Origin: Alliaria petiolata
Taxonomy: Eukaryota; Streptophyta; Magnoliopsida; Brassicales; Brassicaceae
Assembly: GCA_020283515.1 (NCBI GenBank)
Contig: JAHZTW010000006.1
Location: 20,666,144-20,730,143 of the forward strand
Length of the DNA stretch: 64,000 nucleotides
Reading direction: 5' to 3'
Positions within the stretch are counted from its first letter, which is position 1. Every line of letters starts with the position of its first letter. The notes under the pieces were generated by a model. The model had not been told where the DNA came from, ran no database searches, and saw nothing but the letters and a program-made list of their open reading frames with translations. The position numbers and the translations under genes were made by a program. This document shows positions 44,760-56,786 of this stretch, piece after piece.

Positions 44760-47551
44760 ATGCATTTGAGATCACAAGGAGACAACAACTTCCAAGGTTT
44801 TCAAGAGATTGATCAGTTGGAGAGGGCTGCTAGGATTGCAAGAAGGGAAGCTGCAAGGTTAGAAAGGTTGAGAATGGAAGAACAAGCTGCTAATCCTCCA
44901 CCGATGGCGCATGCACACCAAGCTCGTAATGGAAATGAGCAAGCTCCAAGGGGCAATGGAAACCCCTTGCATGTGCCTAGACAAGGGAGAACCATTGGGG
45001 CTGGTGATGCTCCAAATATTCACCAAAATCAATATGGTATTCTACCTCCACCGGTTCACAACAACGCCTTTGAAGTGAAGCCAACTTTCATCTCCATGGT
45101 TCAACAAGACAAGTTCCATGGTTTGCCTATGGAGGATCCCCTTGATCATTTGGATAACTTTGACAGAGTTTGTGGGTTGTTCAAGATGAATGATGTGAGT
45201 GAGGATGCTTTCAAGCTAAGACTCTTTCCCTTCTCTCTTGGGGATAGAGCAAGACAATGGGAGAAAAACTTGCCTCAAGGTACCATCACCTCTTGGGATG
45301 AATGCAAGAAAGCATTCCTATCTAAGTTCTTCTCCAACTCAGGGACAGCCAAGTTGAGGAATGAGATCTCTAGCTTCACTCAAAAGAACAATGAGTCTTT
45401 CAATGAAGCATGGGATAGGTTCAAGGGCTACACAATGCAATGCCCTCATCATGGCTTCACACAAGAGTCTCTACTAATAACTCTCTATAGAGGAGTTCTC
45501 CCAAAGATTCGAATGCTTCTTGATACCGCAAGTAATGGGAACTTCTTAGGCAAAGAAGTAGAAGATGGTTTGGAGCTTGTAGATAATCTTGCCTTGAGTG
45601 ATGGTAATTACAATGAAGACTATGATAGAGCTCCAAGGGGAGGTGAATATGAATCTCACAAGAAAGAAATGAAGTCTCTACATGACAAGATGGACATGCT
45701 CATGTCTTCCAATCAAAGGCATGTACATTTTGTTAGTGAGTACCAAGAAGATTGTGATGATCAAGTTAAGGCTCAAGAGTGTGAAGAAGTGGTCAATTTC
45801 GTGGGTGGCCAAGGAGGCTACAACAACTACTCCAACAACAACTATAAGGGGAATAACAACCTCTCTTATAGAAGTACAACACCGGAGACCAAGTCTACCC
45901 TCCACAAGCTACTCAAAACAAACCTTTTGTGCCTTACAACAATCAACAAACATGTTATGCACGAAGGTCTAACTACCAAGGAGGAAACCAAGGCAACTAT
46001 GTTGGTCAAAATTACAATGCTCCACCTGGTTTTCCTCAACCTTCACAAGGTCCTCCACAAGACAATGTTCAGCTAATGCTTCAACAAATACTTCAAGGTC
46101 AAGAAAATAGTGATGCTAGTGTGGGAAAGAAGATTGCCGAGATCAACACAAGGATGGATTCTTCACTCAATGAGCTTGCAACTCAAATAGGAGGTCTTCA
46201 ACAAAAGTTCAAGAAACTTGATAACAAGGGAAAGGCTTCTAGCTCCAATTCTCAAGGCACTTTCCCCGGTAAGCCCGAAGCTAACCCAAAAGAGTATTGC
46301 AATGCTATCTCCACTATTTATGAAGATGAGTATGAGCTAGTTGTGCTAGAGTTTGAGCATCTTTTCGAAGCTCCTTATGATACATCTACATTCAATGAGG
46401 ACATTGAAGTTCAAGATGGGGAGGTGGTCATTGAAAATGACTCCATGGTTGTTGCTACAGAAATGGGTAAAGAAGTGTTTGATGAACCCAAGACTTCTAC
46501 AAAGGCAAGAGTTGAGGAGGATGTAAGAGAAGTGGCTAAGAAGAGTGAAGAAGGAGCTTGTGATCTCCTTATCTATAAGCCACCACTCCCATATCCTGAG
46601 CGGATTTTGACTAAGGCACAAAAGAAAGTGCTTTCAAGCTTTAGAGGAAGTATGGAGAAAGTTGGAGCACCCTTGCCAAAGGGGGAGAGTTTGTCTCAAG
46701 TCAAGGGTCAAATAAGGTTCATCAAAGACTTGCTAGCTAATAGGGAGAAGGTAGAAGAGCTGATGGAAAGCCTTAATCCACCAAGCACAACAAGGGATGA
46801 GCCTAAGACTATTCCAAAGCTTGGTAATCCCGGAAATTTTTTGATTTCTTGCTCTCTTGGGAATTTAAAGATTGATGAAGCTTTGTGTGATTCTGGATCA
46901 AGTGTCAATGTGATGTCCCTTGAAATGTCTAAGAGCCTTGGGATTACAAACCTAAAGAAGTATCCCTCACCTATTACCTTTGTTGATGCTTCCTCAAGAC
47001 AACCTATAGGCCTTGTTGAAGATTATCCATTGAAGATTGGTGAGTGTCTAGTCCCAACTGACTTCATAGTCATGGACATGGTTCAAGCAACAAGGCTACC
47101 TCTCCTCCTAGGTACTCCCTTCCTCAATACAGCTGGTGCAAGCATTGATTTCACAAACAAGAGGGTGATTCTCAAGAGTGTGAATGATAAGGTCTTCTAT
47201 CCTATGAAGCCTTCTACCTTGGGTTTTTGTGGCACAATCACATGTGCTACTATTGAAATTGATGAAAAACCACCATATAAAAAGGAGCAGCTGATGGGAT
47301 TCACTTGTGTGATGCTAAAGGATAATGATACCTCGGACCACAATGAGTATGATGGGTCAAGCTTTGATGGTGTGAGTCTTCTTGCTATGTTTGATGGAAT
47401 CAATGTGGTGGAACATATAGCTGAGCCACCAAGGAGGGCAAGAAGGAGGTCTAAGAAGAAGAAGAAGGTGTTAGACATTGGAGCAAACACCATGTTCATC
47501 GAGAAGGGAGGAGGAACTTCACATCCACTCCATGACCCTCCCAATGTGTAA
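44760..47551 (+). pseudogene. AthB Gag-protease fusion ORF
   Basis: Gag begins MHLRSQGDNNFQGFQEID and follows AthA Gag closely to about residue 375. A net 10 bp loss near 45880 shifts the frame. The second frame (from 45929) continues the Asn/Gln-rich tail, a LNELATQIGGLQQKFKKL helix and a PPLPYPERI linker. The protease is of a different type from AthA: LGNPGNFLISCSLGN and CDSGSSVNVMSLEMS (near 46885), with RLPLLLGTPFLNTAGASID. A basic segment (RRARRRSKKKKK) precedes the end GGTSHPLHDPPNV at 47551. The reading stops there, with no RT. Apart from one frameshift the gag-pro ORF is open, suggesting selection for gag-pro alone until recently. Confidence 0.88.
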
Positions 47552-47563
47552 AAGGTTTGAAAA

Positions 47564-47611
47564 GTCAAGCTTAGTGACTTTAAACAAGCGCTCTTGGGAG
47601 GCATTCCCATG
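47564..47611 (+). promoter_or_regulatory. Conserved motif with AGGCA-loop hairpin (AthB)
   Basis: GTCAAGCTTAGTGACTT, AAACAAGCGCTC, then TTGGG-AGGCATT-CCCAT. Confidence 0.7.
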
Positions 47612-47834
47612 TTATCCTTGTATATATTCTTGTTTTTATTCTATAATCATGTTTCTTTGAGTTTTGAAAAGTCTTAGGTTGAGTATGGAGGGCTATGAGA
47701 TTTCCCACCCCTCAATCAAGCAACCCATCCTACTCCTCCTCCTCCATGCGTTTTTGATCAAGGTACCACTCCAAATCATTGTAAATACCATTTAGTTTTT
47801 ATTTTTGCATTTTGAAATCTTCTCCAAGCTTGGA

Positions 47835-47871
47835 TTACACAAGAGACTGTGTAATTTAAGTTTGGGGGAGT
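47835..47871 (+). promoter_or_regulatory. GNRA hairpin plus upstream polypurine copy (AthB)
   Basis: TTACACAA-GAGA-CTGTGTAA (one mismatch beside the loop), then AAGTTTGGGGGAGT at 47858-47871, identical to the PPT at 49426-49439. Confidence 0.7.
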
Positions 47872-49425
47872 ATGGTATTTGACTTTGTCTTTTGTGATCT
47901 TATTTTTCTTTAGCATGCATATTTGAGTCTCATCTAAGGCATAGAAAAACCAAAAAAATGAAAAAATTTCGAAAATTTCAAAAAAAAAAATCATTCAGTT
48001 TGCATTTGCACTTGTTAACATTTTAGGATTGAGTCTAGAATTTTTCTCATTTAGGTTGTTTGCATATGCATTGGGAGCAATGATGAGCCTATCCTTGTAG
48101 ATTTTTAACTCTTGTAATCAATTCAATACCCTAGTTAGTAGTTCTTTAATGCTTGTGAATGAATTTGAAAGTAAGGAAGAACCATGCTTGGACCACCTCA
48201 TTTGTCACTAGTTTTTGGTTAAAATATGGTCTTGAATTTGAAAGCCAACTCTACTTACTTAAACCGAATTTGGACATTTAATTATCATGCTTGCATTGAA
48301 AGTGAATTCATGGATTGAAAATACTTGAGCTTTCTTACTCACTTTGCCACCCTCTTGCTAGCTCAAGTAGAACTCCTACCAAACCTTACCTCCTTTGAAG
48401 CCAATTGTTTTTGTGTGACTACTTGTGAGGCCTTTATTTCGATTGAACTTAGCATAAAGTGTTAGGTTTGAAACGACAAGTATAGACTTTCATGTAGATT
48501 CTAACCTTGCATTTTGAGGTTAGCTTTAGGCTTAGGATTTGGGGGTTTAATTGGTTGTGATTATGCTTGATGAGTTGTGGAAAAGTTGGGAAGAAAGAGA
48601 TGATGGTTAAAAGGGTTGGTGGAAAATAAGGGGAAGAATGGTTTGAAATGGAGAGTCTTGGGTTTTAAAAAGGAATAGCTCTAAGTAAATAAAAAGTGCT
48701 AGGTGGTCTTAAGAAATCAAAAGAGCCAAAAGGCCAAGTAATGAAAAATATATATATGCAAGGCCACCTAGAAATCAAAAGAAGAGCTAAATTAATAAGT
48801 GTAGACTACTCCATTCACCAAAATTGCTAAGTTGAAGAAGTTCCCCCTTAAGGCTTTAAAAAGAGAAAAATGTTCCAAATTCAAAGGGTTTAGCAAGGCA
48901 CAAAAGCCTTGATGAAAGGGTAGATTCTAGAGGGTTGAGTGAGCTAAAAAATGAATGAGAGGGGTGTAGGATCATTGATAGTATTTCGGGTAGATGATAG
49001 TCTATCCTTGTATGCATCACTTGTTTCTTACCTTTAGCATTATGCATATGGTTCAATCCTTTTGAGTGTTACCCTTACTTAAATGCAAAACCGGATGAAT
49101 TGGGATCATTTTTATCTCAAAACCCAGTCCTTAAACCAAATGAATTCACTAGCCTTGCAATGTCATGATTCATGGTTTTGATCTTAATGAATGTTAAAGA
49201 GTTGGTTTGATAGGGAGACTTGTTTTGATTAAATTCTTAGTACACTTGAATGTTGAGATGGGCATGGCTAACTCTTTTGGAGTAGGAAGTATTCACATGC
49301 ATTCTAGAATTAAGAACTAGGATATTGAGTTGATTATTATTGTTAACTATCTTGGATATTGAGCTCCCACTTTCAAACCTCTCTCCTTAGCTTGTGTTTC
49401 ATTTGCTTGTGGACAAGCAAAAGGC
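47872..49425 (+). other. AthB 3' spacer
   Basis: Non-coding; nearly identical to AthA 27173-28703. Confidence 0.8.
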
Positions 49426-49439
49426 AAGTTTGGGGGAGT
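49426..49439 (+). promoter_or_regulatory. AthB polypurine tract
   Basis: AAGTTTGGGGGAGT before the 3' LTR. Confidence 0.9.
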
Positions 49440-50907
49440 TGATATGTCTATATTTTGCATCATATTTCTCTCCATTTAGTGTAAGTTTGTCATCATTTAG
49501 GATCCTTATTTAGCATCATTGTATTGCATTTCGATCATTTAGAGTCTAGGATCTCTTTGCATGTTCTTTTGCATGTTTTGGTGCATTTGGAGTCTTGATC
49601 AGGTGAAAAGGACACTATGGAGGCGTGGATGGAGCTGGAGAAGGATTGCATAGCACTTGGAGGAGAAAGGAGTCACCAAGAAGATGAAGGAGAAGATTTC
49701 TCGCGCTGGTTCGACGTGTTGGATCGACGAGTACGCCGATCCAAACTTCCAGGGGTTCGGATCGATGAAACGGATCGACGTAGCTCGTCGAACCGCAAGT
49801 CCAGGGGTTCGGATCGATGAAACGGATCGACGTAGCTCGTCGAACCGCAAGTCCAGGGGTTCGGATCGATGAAACGGATCGACGTAGCTCGTCGAACCAC
49901 AAGTCCAGGGGTTCGGATCGATGACACCGATCGACGTAGCTCGTCGAACCGAACCAAGACGTCAAGAAGAAGCCGGACGACCAGAGCTCGGATCGACGAC
50001 ACGGATCGACGTAAGTCGTCGATCCAAATTTCCAGATGTTCGGATCGATGAGTTGGATCGACGAACCTGGTTGATCCGAACACAGACGAATCTTCCTTGT
50101 CACTTTTATGGGTCCCTCCTATAAATACTCTTTAGACCTAATTTTTAGAAAGAACTTTTATTCTCTCTAGTCTTGTCATAAACTTTTAGCCTCTTTGAGA
50201 GAAAACCTTGTATTTGCTTTAAATCTCTAAGTTTTATGCAATATCTATCTTGAACTTCTTTTAATCTTTTCTCTAATCATGTTTAACCTTTCTCTTATCT
50301 TTGATTTGATGGGTTTCACTATGATTAGTGAGTAGTTCTTTAGGAACTTGGGGATGGGTTAGATTTAGGGTTTTCTAATGGTTCAATCTTGCAATCTAGG
50401 ATAGATTCTTTCATCTCTCTTCTTATTAAGGTGTTCTTAATGCCAAATAGCTAATCTTTTGCTATTTGGATCATAAGCATTTCACACACCCACCAAGTGT
50501 TTGATGAAATGCTTGAACCAACTTTCTAAGAGATTTACATTCCTAGCCTACGACATTAGTTGTCTAGGGTGTTTATCATGCCATTTAGACTTGTGTTTAA
50601 TGCTTGCTAATTATTTTAATGCTAAAACATTATTAGTTCATTAGGGTGATTAGGAAAGGGATTATTGTCACACATCATGGATTAGTCTTAATTAGTGTTC
50701 TAGGCATAGAGAAAGCTTGTTTGAGTTGCTTAAATGATTGCAAGGTTGGCCATTTAGATGCCCAAATCAATGATTCCATCCCTAGGTTTCGTTTTTAGTA
50801 ATTTGTTAATCTTGATTAGTAGTTAATTGCGTCATTAGTACTTGATTAGTAGTAATTAAGGCTTAGTTTCATATAATTGAACTTGTAGTGTCTTTCTTAG
50901 CTAGTAG
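49440..50907 (+). repeat. AthB 3' LTR, truncated
   Basis: Starts TGATATGTC, TATAAATA at 50120-50127. The U3 array (49700-50085) has three GGATCGACGTAGCTCGTCGA units where the AthA 3' LTR has two. The leader after the TATA box instead follows the AthB 5' LTR (AACTTTCTAAGAGATTTACATTCC type). It breaks off at CTTAGCTAGTAG (50907). Confidence 0.92.
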
Positions 50908-50921
50908 CTAGTGTATTTTCC

Positions 50922-51660
50922 GCCACGAGTTCGGAGGCGTCGCGCTGCCCACCTATCCTTTGGTACTTCCCCGTTGGCTAAGTATAGCATGAGTTAGGCG
51001 CGGCAGTCTTCAGTTCGTGGTTCGTTAAGAAGTTCCATCGGGTCGTCGAACTCATCTTCCTGATAGGTCAAAGTGCAAAATTCCTTGGGCATCATGATGC
51101 TTGGGTGAGGTATACCTGCAACAGGGATAGTGCATCGTAGTTCGGGATCGATGCTAGTAGCCAGGGCTGCTAGAGCGTCCGCGGTTGTGTTTTCATTTTG
51201 TGGTATCTTGATGAGCTCGAAGGTTTTAAATTCCTTTGCCAATAATTGGACGAGTTTGAGGTAAGCGTCGATCCGGTCGTCCTTGGCGTCGTATTCGCCG
51301 TTGAATTGATTTGCGACAAGCTGGGAATCGCGGAAGGCGCTAATGTGTTCAATCTGCATTCCCCGAGGTAGTCGAAGGCCGGCGAGAAGTGCTTCGTACT
51401 CGGCTTCGTTGTTTGAGGCCGAGAATTCAAGGCGGAAGGACTGTTCCAAAATCTCTCCAGTGGGGGACTCGAGTTGTATGCCGATTCCTGATCCGAGGCG
51501 GGAAGAGGCTCCGTCGACGTGTAGGGTCCAACGTTCCAGTGGTGCTTCCTCATTAAGCAGCTCGGGGGGTAATTCGATGAGAAAGTCAGCGAGGACTTGT
51601 GCTTTCGCGCAAGTGCGAGTTCGGTACTCGATGTCGTATTCAGACACCTCGATTGCCCAT
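50922..51660 (-). pseudogene. TatE second (archaeal-type) RNase H and post-RNase H region
   Basis: On the minus strand, WTLHVDGASSRLGSGIG (D), SASNNEAEYEALLAGL (E), FRDSQLVANQFNGEY (D) and TADALAALATS (D) give the four acidic positions of an RNase H1/archaeal-type domain. This domain follows the regular RNase H in Tat elements. After a stop near 51000 the segment LYLANGEVPKDRWAARRLRTR continues briefly, as in Tat proteins just before integrase, and ends at the AthB junction. No integrase is present in the window. Confidence 0.88.
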
Positions 51661-52870
51661 TTGGCCATTCTGCCGGATTGGATGGGACTATGAAGTATTG
51701 TTCGAAGTGGTTGTCTTGTGAGAATGGCTATTGTGTGCGATTGGAAGTAAGGTCGAAGCTTCCGTGAGGAGACGACTAAGGCCAAGGCCAACTTTTCCAA
51801 GGTCGGGTACCTCGTCTTAGCCCCATCAAAGGATTTGCTGATGTAGAAAATCGGCTTTTGTTCTCCTCAATCTTCGCGGACGAGGACTCCACTGATCGCC
51901 GAGCTGGAGATGGCGATATAGAGGTACAAAGTTTCGCCATCTTCTGGTTTTGCCAAGATCGGGGGCGTTGAAAGTTAAGCTTTGAGCTGCTGGAAGACTT
52001 CTTCGCATTTCTCATCCCATTCGAATCGTTTGTTTCCCCGGAGCAGCTGATAGAACGGGAGGCACTTATCCGTTGAGCGGCGATGCGCCCAGTAAGTCTT
52101 TGGACTTCTCTCGTATTCGTTGGGAAGGGAAAGTCGAGGATCGCGGATATCTGCTTCGGGTTTGCTTTGATACCGCGCTGCGTGACAAGATAGCCGAGGA
52201 ATTCTCCCGACGTGAATGCAAATGTGCACTTGGTCGGATTGAGCTTCATGTCGTATTCGTTGAAAATGAGAAAACACTCTTGTAGATGCCGGATGTGATC
52301 TTCGGCCCTTGCAGACTTGACCAGCATGTCATCAATATATACCTCCATAGTGTTGCCGAGCTGGTTGGCGAACATTTTATTAACGAGGTGTTGGTAAGTT
52401 GCTCATGTGTTCTTCAGGCCGAAAGGCATTACTTTGTAGCAATAAGTTCCTCGATCGGTAATGAAGGCCATCTTTTCTCGATCATCGGGATGCATGACAA
52501 TCTGGTTATAGCCCGAGAACGCGTCGATAAAGGAGAGGAGCTGATTTTGGTCGATCCGAGGATGAGGAAAACTATCCTTTGGGCAAGCTTTGTTGAGATC
52601 GGTGAAATTCACACACACCCTCCATTTTCCATTCTTCTTCTTTACTACCACGGGGTTAGCCAACCAGTCTGGGTATTTCACCTCGACTATTGACCCAACC
52701 TTGAGTAATTTATCAACTTCATCGTGAACCGCCTGAGCTCGCTCTGGTCCGAGCTTCCGTCTCTTTTGTTTGATTGGTTTGAAGGTGACGTCGATAATAA
52801 GTTCATGACTAGTTATCTCCGAGCTGATTCCTTTCATATCCTCCATCGACCACACAAAAGTTGATCTCAT
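51661..52870 (-). pseudogene. TatE reverse transcriptase and RNase H
   Basis: Minus strand: YPDWLANPVVVKKKNGKWR, DLNKACPKDSFPHPRID, FIDAFSGYNQI, YCYKVMPFGLKN. A stop at 52403 (Gly codon position) follows, then catalytic YIDD at 52328-52339 (EVYIDDMLVKS) and EFLGYLVTQRGIKANP. A frameshift near 52100 moves to LRGNKRFEWDEKCEEVFQQLK, then an RNase H with SAISGVLV, RYPTLEKLALALV and WAIEVSEYDIEYR. Motif order and wording are those of Tat pol. Several stops and frameshifts are present. Confidence 0.9.
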
Positions 52871-53253
52871 TCTCTTATGCCCATCTTTTGAAGTGTCGTT
52901 TTAAAGATCACGTCCACTGAGCTACCCGTATCGATGAGCATTTTGGAGACATCGTCTTGGCCCATTCGCAATGAGACGACGAGAGGGTCGTTGTGAGGAC
53001 GATCTATATCGTTGGCATCATCTTCAGTGAATGTAATGAGCACATCGTCATCGTAGAGCGGGGTCTCGTTCTTGACAATAACAGCTCGGCGCTCATGTTT
53101 CTTGATCGAATTTATCGACTCGGTGCATGTGAGGAGTCCGCCCATGATCATGTTAATCCTCCGTCGGGGTGACCTCGGGGGAGTATGTGCAGTATCGTCG
53201 CACGTTTGTTTGGGGGCGTCTTCCTTCGGTTTGTCATCTCTGTCAAGACACAT
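52867..53253 (-). pseudogene. TatE protease region
   Basis: MLIDTGSSVDVIF near 52915 is the aspartic protease D-T-G motif. The upstream segment (FTEDDANDIDRPHNDPLVVSL) is the usual Tat linker. It ends at 52867, just where the RT-containing frame starts. Confidence 0.85.
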
Positions 53254-54541
53254 ATTAGGTCAGGTATCCTTTTCATTAGTCTGTTTGCCACCGTTCTCGG
53301 GTCGGCGTTTATCCCTTGCTGAATTCTGTGGGCGATTCACAAGGTCAATTTCACCCTTTTTCCACTTCCGTATCAACCTTCCTGTTAGGGTTCGGTATTC
53401 TACTTCAGTATGGCCCGATCTGCCATGCCACTTGCAGAAAGAGTCCGGATTGGAGGATGTCTCATTGGGACGGTCAGTTCGCCGATCCCATGTATTCTAG
53501 CGGGATGATCGAGTCACCGCGGACACATTAGATTTCTAAGACTTGTCGTCTCGGCCATAATGTTGTCATGGCTCCTAGTAATCGTCGGACTTGTCCCGAG
53601 CTGTACTCTTTTTATCTTTTGAGAATTCTTCGTGCTGTTCTGCGAGAGTTTCATCTTCCAGACTCATGAACCCTGCAGCTTTGTGCAATGCGTCCTCCAG
53701 CATCCTCGGTCTCCTGGTCTTCAACCTCTCCCAAAACAGCTGCTTTTTGCGAAGGTTCTTTAACAGTGCGGCGACGGCAGTATTGTCGGACGCATTAGTT
53801 CGAGACACAATAGCTCGGAATCGAGTTATGAAATTCCCAGGGATTTGTCCTTGCCTTGAATGCAGGCCCAAAGGTCCAGCGTGGAGGTCGCTTGCTCGAT
53901 ATAGATCGAGTAGTGTTTGAGAAAGGCCTTCGACAACTGTTCGTAAGTTTTGATGGAGTGCGGCTTGAGTCGAGAGAACAACGTGAGTGTGCTGCCTCTC
54001 AAACTTTCGACAAAGTATTTGCAGCAACTTGCATCGCGCTCCTTCTCGGAGAAACGCGCTATTGCCATTGCTATGTTGAATTCCGTAAGGTGCTTGTGAG
54101 GATCTGTGTTCCCGGCGTAGGAGGTCAAATTCTTAAGCTTGTCGTGCTCTCTGAGCAGGATGCTGGTGATGCTGGGAGCGAAAGGAGTATGCTGCGTGAG
54201 TTGCAATATCTTAGTTAATTCGGAAGCGGATGATATAGCTCAGTGAACGTGAGACCCGATGTCACTGATCTGCTTCTGAATAAGTTCCATCGCGGTTGCT
54301 TCTGCGTTGGGAATCAGGGTGTTCGGCATAGAGACGGGAGTCGTTTGAACCGGTGGGAGGATCGGCTTGGTTCTGGCGTTTGATGCCGCTGCGTCTCTTT
54401 GCTGACCTGGAAGCTGATCGGTAGGGGTATCGCCGAATAGTGCTCTATTGATCCCCGACCTGGTTTGAAAGATGTGTTGCTGTTGCTACGGAGTGTTGGT
54501 GGCGTTGCGGGCCCTTGGTTGCCAAAGATTATCCAGCTCAT
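53254..54541 (-). pseudogene. TatE Gag, main part
   Basis: Continues from the first gag segment after the solo LTR: ELDNLWQPRARN, then SGINRALFGDTPTDQ. The Retrotrans_gag domain (TSYAGNTDPHKHLTEFN, DASCCKYFVESLRGSTLTLFSRL, YEQLSKAFLKHYS) shifts frame near 53830 into ITRFRAIVSR..NTAVAALLKNLR and DALHKAAGFMSLEDE. A CCHC-like knuckle (FCKWHGRSGHTEVEYR, last Cys replaced) lies near 53450. Stops and frameshifts make it a relic. Confidence 0.85.
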
Positions 54542-56054
54542 TGATAACATGCATATTTTACCCATTTTTACCATCATAAGTGTATGCTTTAATAATCATT
54601 TCACTAAGGTATTAATGCATATTTAGTTGTTTTCGAGTATTTGTGTGTCCAAGACTCTTTTCAGGAAATCTTAGGAAAAAGGGGCAAAACGGAGCAAAAC
54701 GGACATTTTCGGAACATGAGCTTTTTGACAGAAGTTTAGCATAAGACGGAGACCTTCCCACCGCGGGATCGAGCTGAGTTTTGGTGACAAGATAGCCTCA
54801 ACTACTACCTTTCACCTCGAAGTGGTTTGAGTCCAATCCCATGGTTGGATCTCAAATTATGAAGGAAGCAAGAAGGCCCGTCAGGCACATCCTCAGAAGA
54901 AGGATGGCCGCACCAGGAAAGCTCAGAAGACCAATGGCCGGCCCATGAACCATCGCTGGCGCGGCCAGGACACTTGGTGATTCCCGAGCCCGTTTGCAAG
55001 CCCAAAACAAGCCCGATGACAACCAAACTTTGTGGAATCCTAAATGAAGCCTAAGAAGACCTAAGGACCTATAAATACATGAGGCTATTCCTATTTTGAG
55101 AGAATGGGAAGTCAACCACCAAGTCCTAACCTAGAAGAGCGCCGCAGCTAAGGAGGAAGAGAAGAGGAGCGAAAGCCGTCTTCTCCACTCCCGAATCTCG
55201 TCGCCCTATTCGATACTCTCTTTCATATCTTTTCTGCACTTTATTTGCATCGTTATCACTTCCTTTATTCTCTTTTAAAACCTTTGAGATTTTTACCTAT
55301 TGCTATGATAATGAATTTCGATTCCATGTCTGAGTAGTCTTTCAGTTGGGTTTCGCAGGGGGTTTCTCAAAGGGATTTCATGGTTTGATTCGATTAGGTT
55401 GTTAGATCATAGGTAGTATACTTTTCACTGTTCTTCGTTTGGATTCTTTCTTATTGCGTAATCCTTGACTGGCCACTTAAGGATCGATTGTAGGATCATT
55501 AGAACCGCTAACGCGATGAATCTCTTGGCCGGATATAGTTTTAAACGAGCAAACACCGAAGGATGCTTATGCATATCTGCGGTGTGTTGTTAGCTTTATC
55601 GAACCCAATCTTACAGCTGATCTTGCTGCGAAGTCGCTACCGAAAGGGGAGCGAACGAGCAGTTTAGGTTTAGGTGTTTGGTTTTCCGAGAGGGAGATCC
55701 GACCACTTTCGTGTTTGAGCTTAAGAATCAGTAGAATTGATTTGCCTAGATCGAGTGTTTTAACCGTAGAATCACTCCATGAAATACCCCGAGAGATCTC
55801 TGAAGCCCAGCGTTCCGTTTTATATTTTTTATAACACACTTTCGATTTCCATTCAGTCACTAAACCATCACCTCTCCAAAACCAACTTTTAATTCGATCG
55901 TTCTCATTTGATTTTCTGTTTTATTGGATTCGTTTGAAGCATCATATTCTCTGTGGTTCGACACCCTAAATATGACAACGCACATCTATGCACTTGCAGG
56001 GAATAGGGTTATAAATTTAAAACTCGATAACAGACTCTAAAACCTGTTGCATCA
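54542..56054 (+). mobile_element. Solo LTR (ATHILA-like) inserted in TatE gag
   Basis: TGATAACATGCATATTTT...GTTGCATCA, 1513 bp, TATAAATA at 55070-55077. Flanks CTCAT (54537-54541) and GTCAT (56055-56059) differ by one base. Removing the LTR and one copy joins the gag codons as QIAYRDELDNLW, which fixes the boundaries. No internal domain. Confidence 0.9.
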
Positions 56055-56222
56055 GTCATCGCGGTAAGCAATTTGTTGAGCCTGCATCTCGTTAAGTCGC
56101 TCCATGACAGTCTACATGAAGGTTGTTACGTCGGGAGGTGGTGGTGGTGCATTGTGCACACCCGTGGTGTTTTGCTGGAGGTTGTCCGTAGTGCGGTCTT
56201 CCGGTGGTGGTGTTCCGACCAT
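56055..56222 (-). pseudogene. TatE Gag, N-terminal segment
   Basis: Starts MVGTPPPEDRTTDN at 56222, proline-rich, with one stop (56113 region) before ERLNEMQAQQIAYRDD at the solo LTR. The start lies about 45 bp from the PBS, as expected for Tat. Confidence 0.8.
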
Positions 56223-56265
56223 CTTCGAGTTCTTTTGCTTTTAAAGAACTTGTTCTCTCTTTTTT

Positions 56266-56281
56266 CCCACAGACGGCGCCA
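56266..56281 (-). promoter_or_regulatory. TatE primer binding site
   Basis: Minus strand TGGCGCCGTCTGTGGG, two bases inside the LTR; the PBS type usual for Tat elements. Confidence 0.88.
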
Positions 56282-56283
56282 AT

Positions 56284-56786
56284 TGTAAGAACTAATATCC
56301 GATCTAAAGAAAGAATAGATGTTTGTGGGGGAAAAGAGTAAGTCTTTATTAATATAAGTCAGAGCTCGGAGATGATACAGCGGTGGTTAGGTCGTCGGAA
56401 CAAGAACGCCGACCTAAACCTAATGAACGGTAAATCGAGATCTAAAGCTAAGCCGTAAATGGAGTTTGCCCTAGGTCTCGAGAGTAAAATTGTGGATCCC
56501 CTGGAATGATCGGGGTCGTCTCCTATTTATAATAGGTGTAAGTCGGTCGTCGATCTCCTTCCTTTTCAGGGAAAATGAAGATTTCCTTTTTTTTGGACCG
56601 ACCTCCGCATCCTTAAGGGTAAGTTTCCTTTTTCTGCGGAGAACTAAACCCTATCGTCGAATTCCTTCTAATGGCGGCGCCGACCTAGCAGCAGGTCGAG
56701 TTGGATGGGCCTACCGCCCTATTTTTAATGGGCCGAGCTGGATTTAGGAAGGGATTTTTAGAGGGGTGCTAAATCCATCTCTAACA
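56284..56786 (-). repeat. TatE 5' LTR
   Basis: 503 bp; on the minus strand TGTTAGAGATGG...GTTCTTACA. The right flank is CTAGC. No second copy was found in the window. Confidence 0.85.

Larger units (their letters stand above)
43125..50907 (+). mobile_element. AthB: gag-protease-only ATHILA derivative, 3' LTR truncated
   Basis: 5' LTR (43125-44639), tRNA-Asp PBS, gag-protease, then directly the AGGCA hairpin. A short sequence corresponding to the last ~60 bp of ORF3 (47700-47760), a 3' spacer, PPT and 3' LTR follow. RT, RNase H, integrase and almost all of ORF3 are absent. The 3' LTR stops at 50907, some 160 bp before its expected end, against Tat sequence, so the right duplication is lost. 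GGCAT (43120-43124) is the left flank. Confidence 0.9.
40364..56786 (-). mobile_element. TatE: Tat-lineage Ty3/gypsy element, minus strand, truncated and nested
   Basis: Minus-strand order: 5' LTR (56786-56284), PBS, gag, protease, RT, RNase H, second (archaeal-type) RNase H. The integrase region is missing at the AthB junction. A repeat spacer and an ORF in antisense orientation (40402-42523, + strand) complete the Tat pattern. The 3' LTR was not found: AthD truncates that side. AthB (43125-50907) and a solo LTR (54542-56054) are inserted in it. CTAGC (56787-56791) is the expected right target duplication. Confidence 0.82.
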
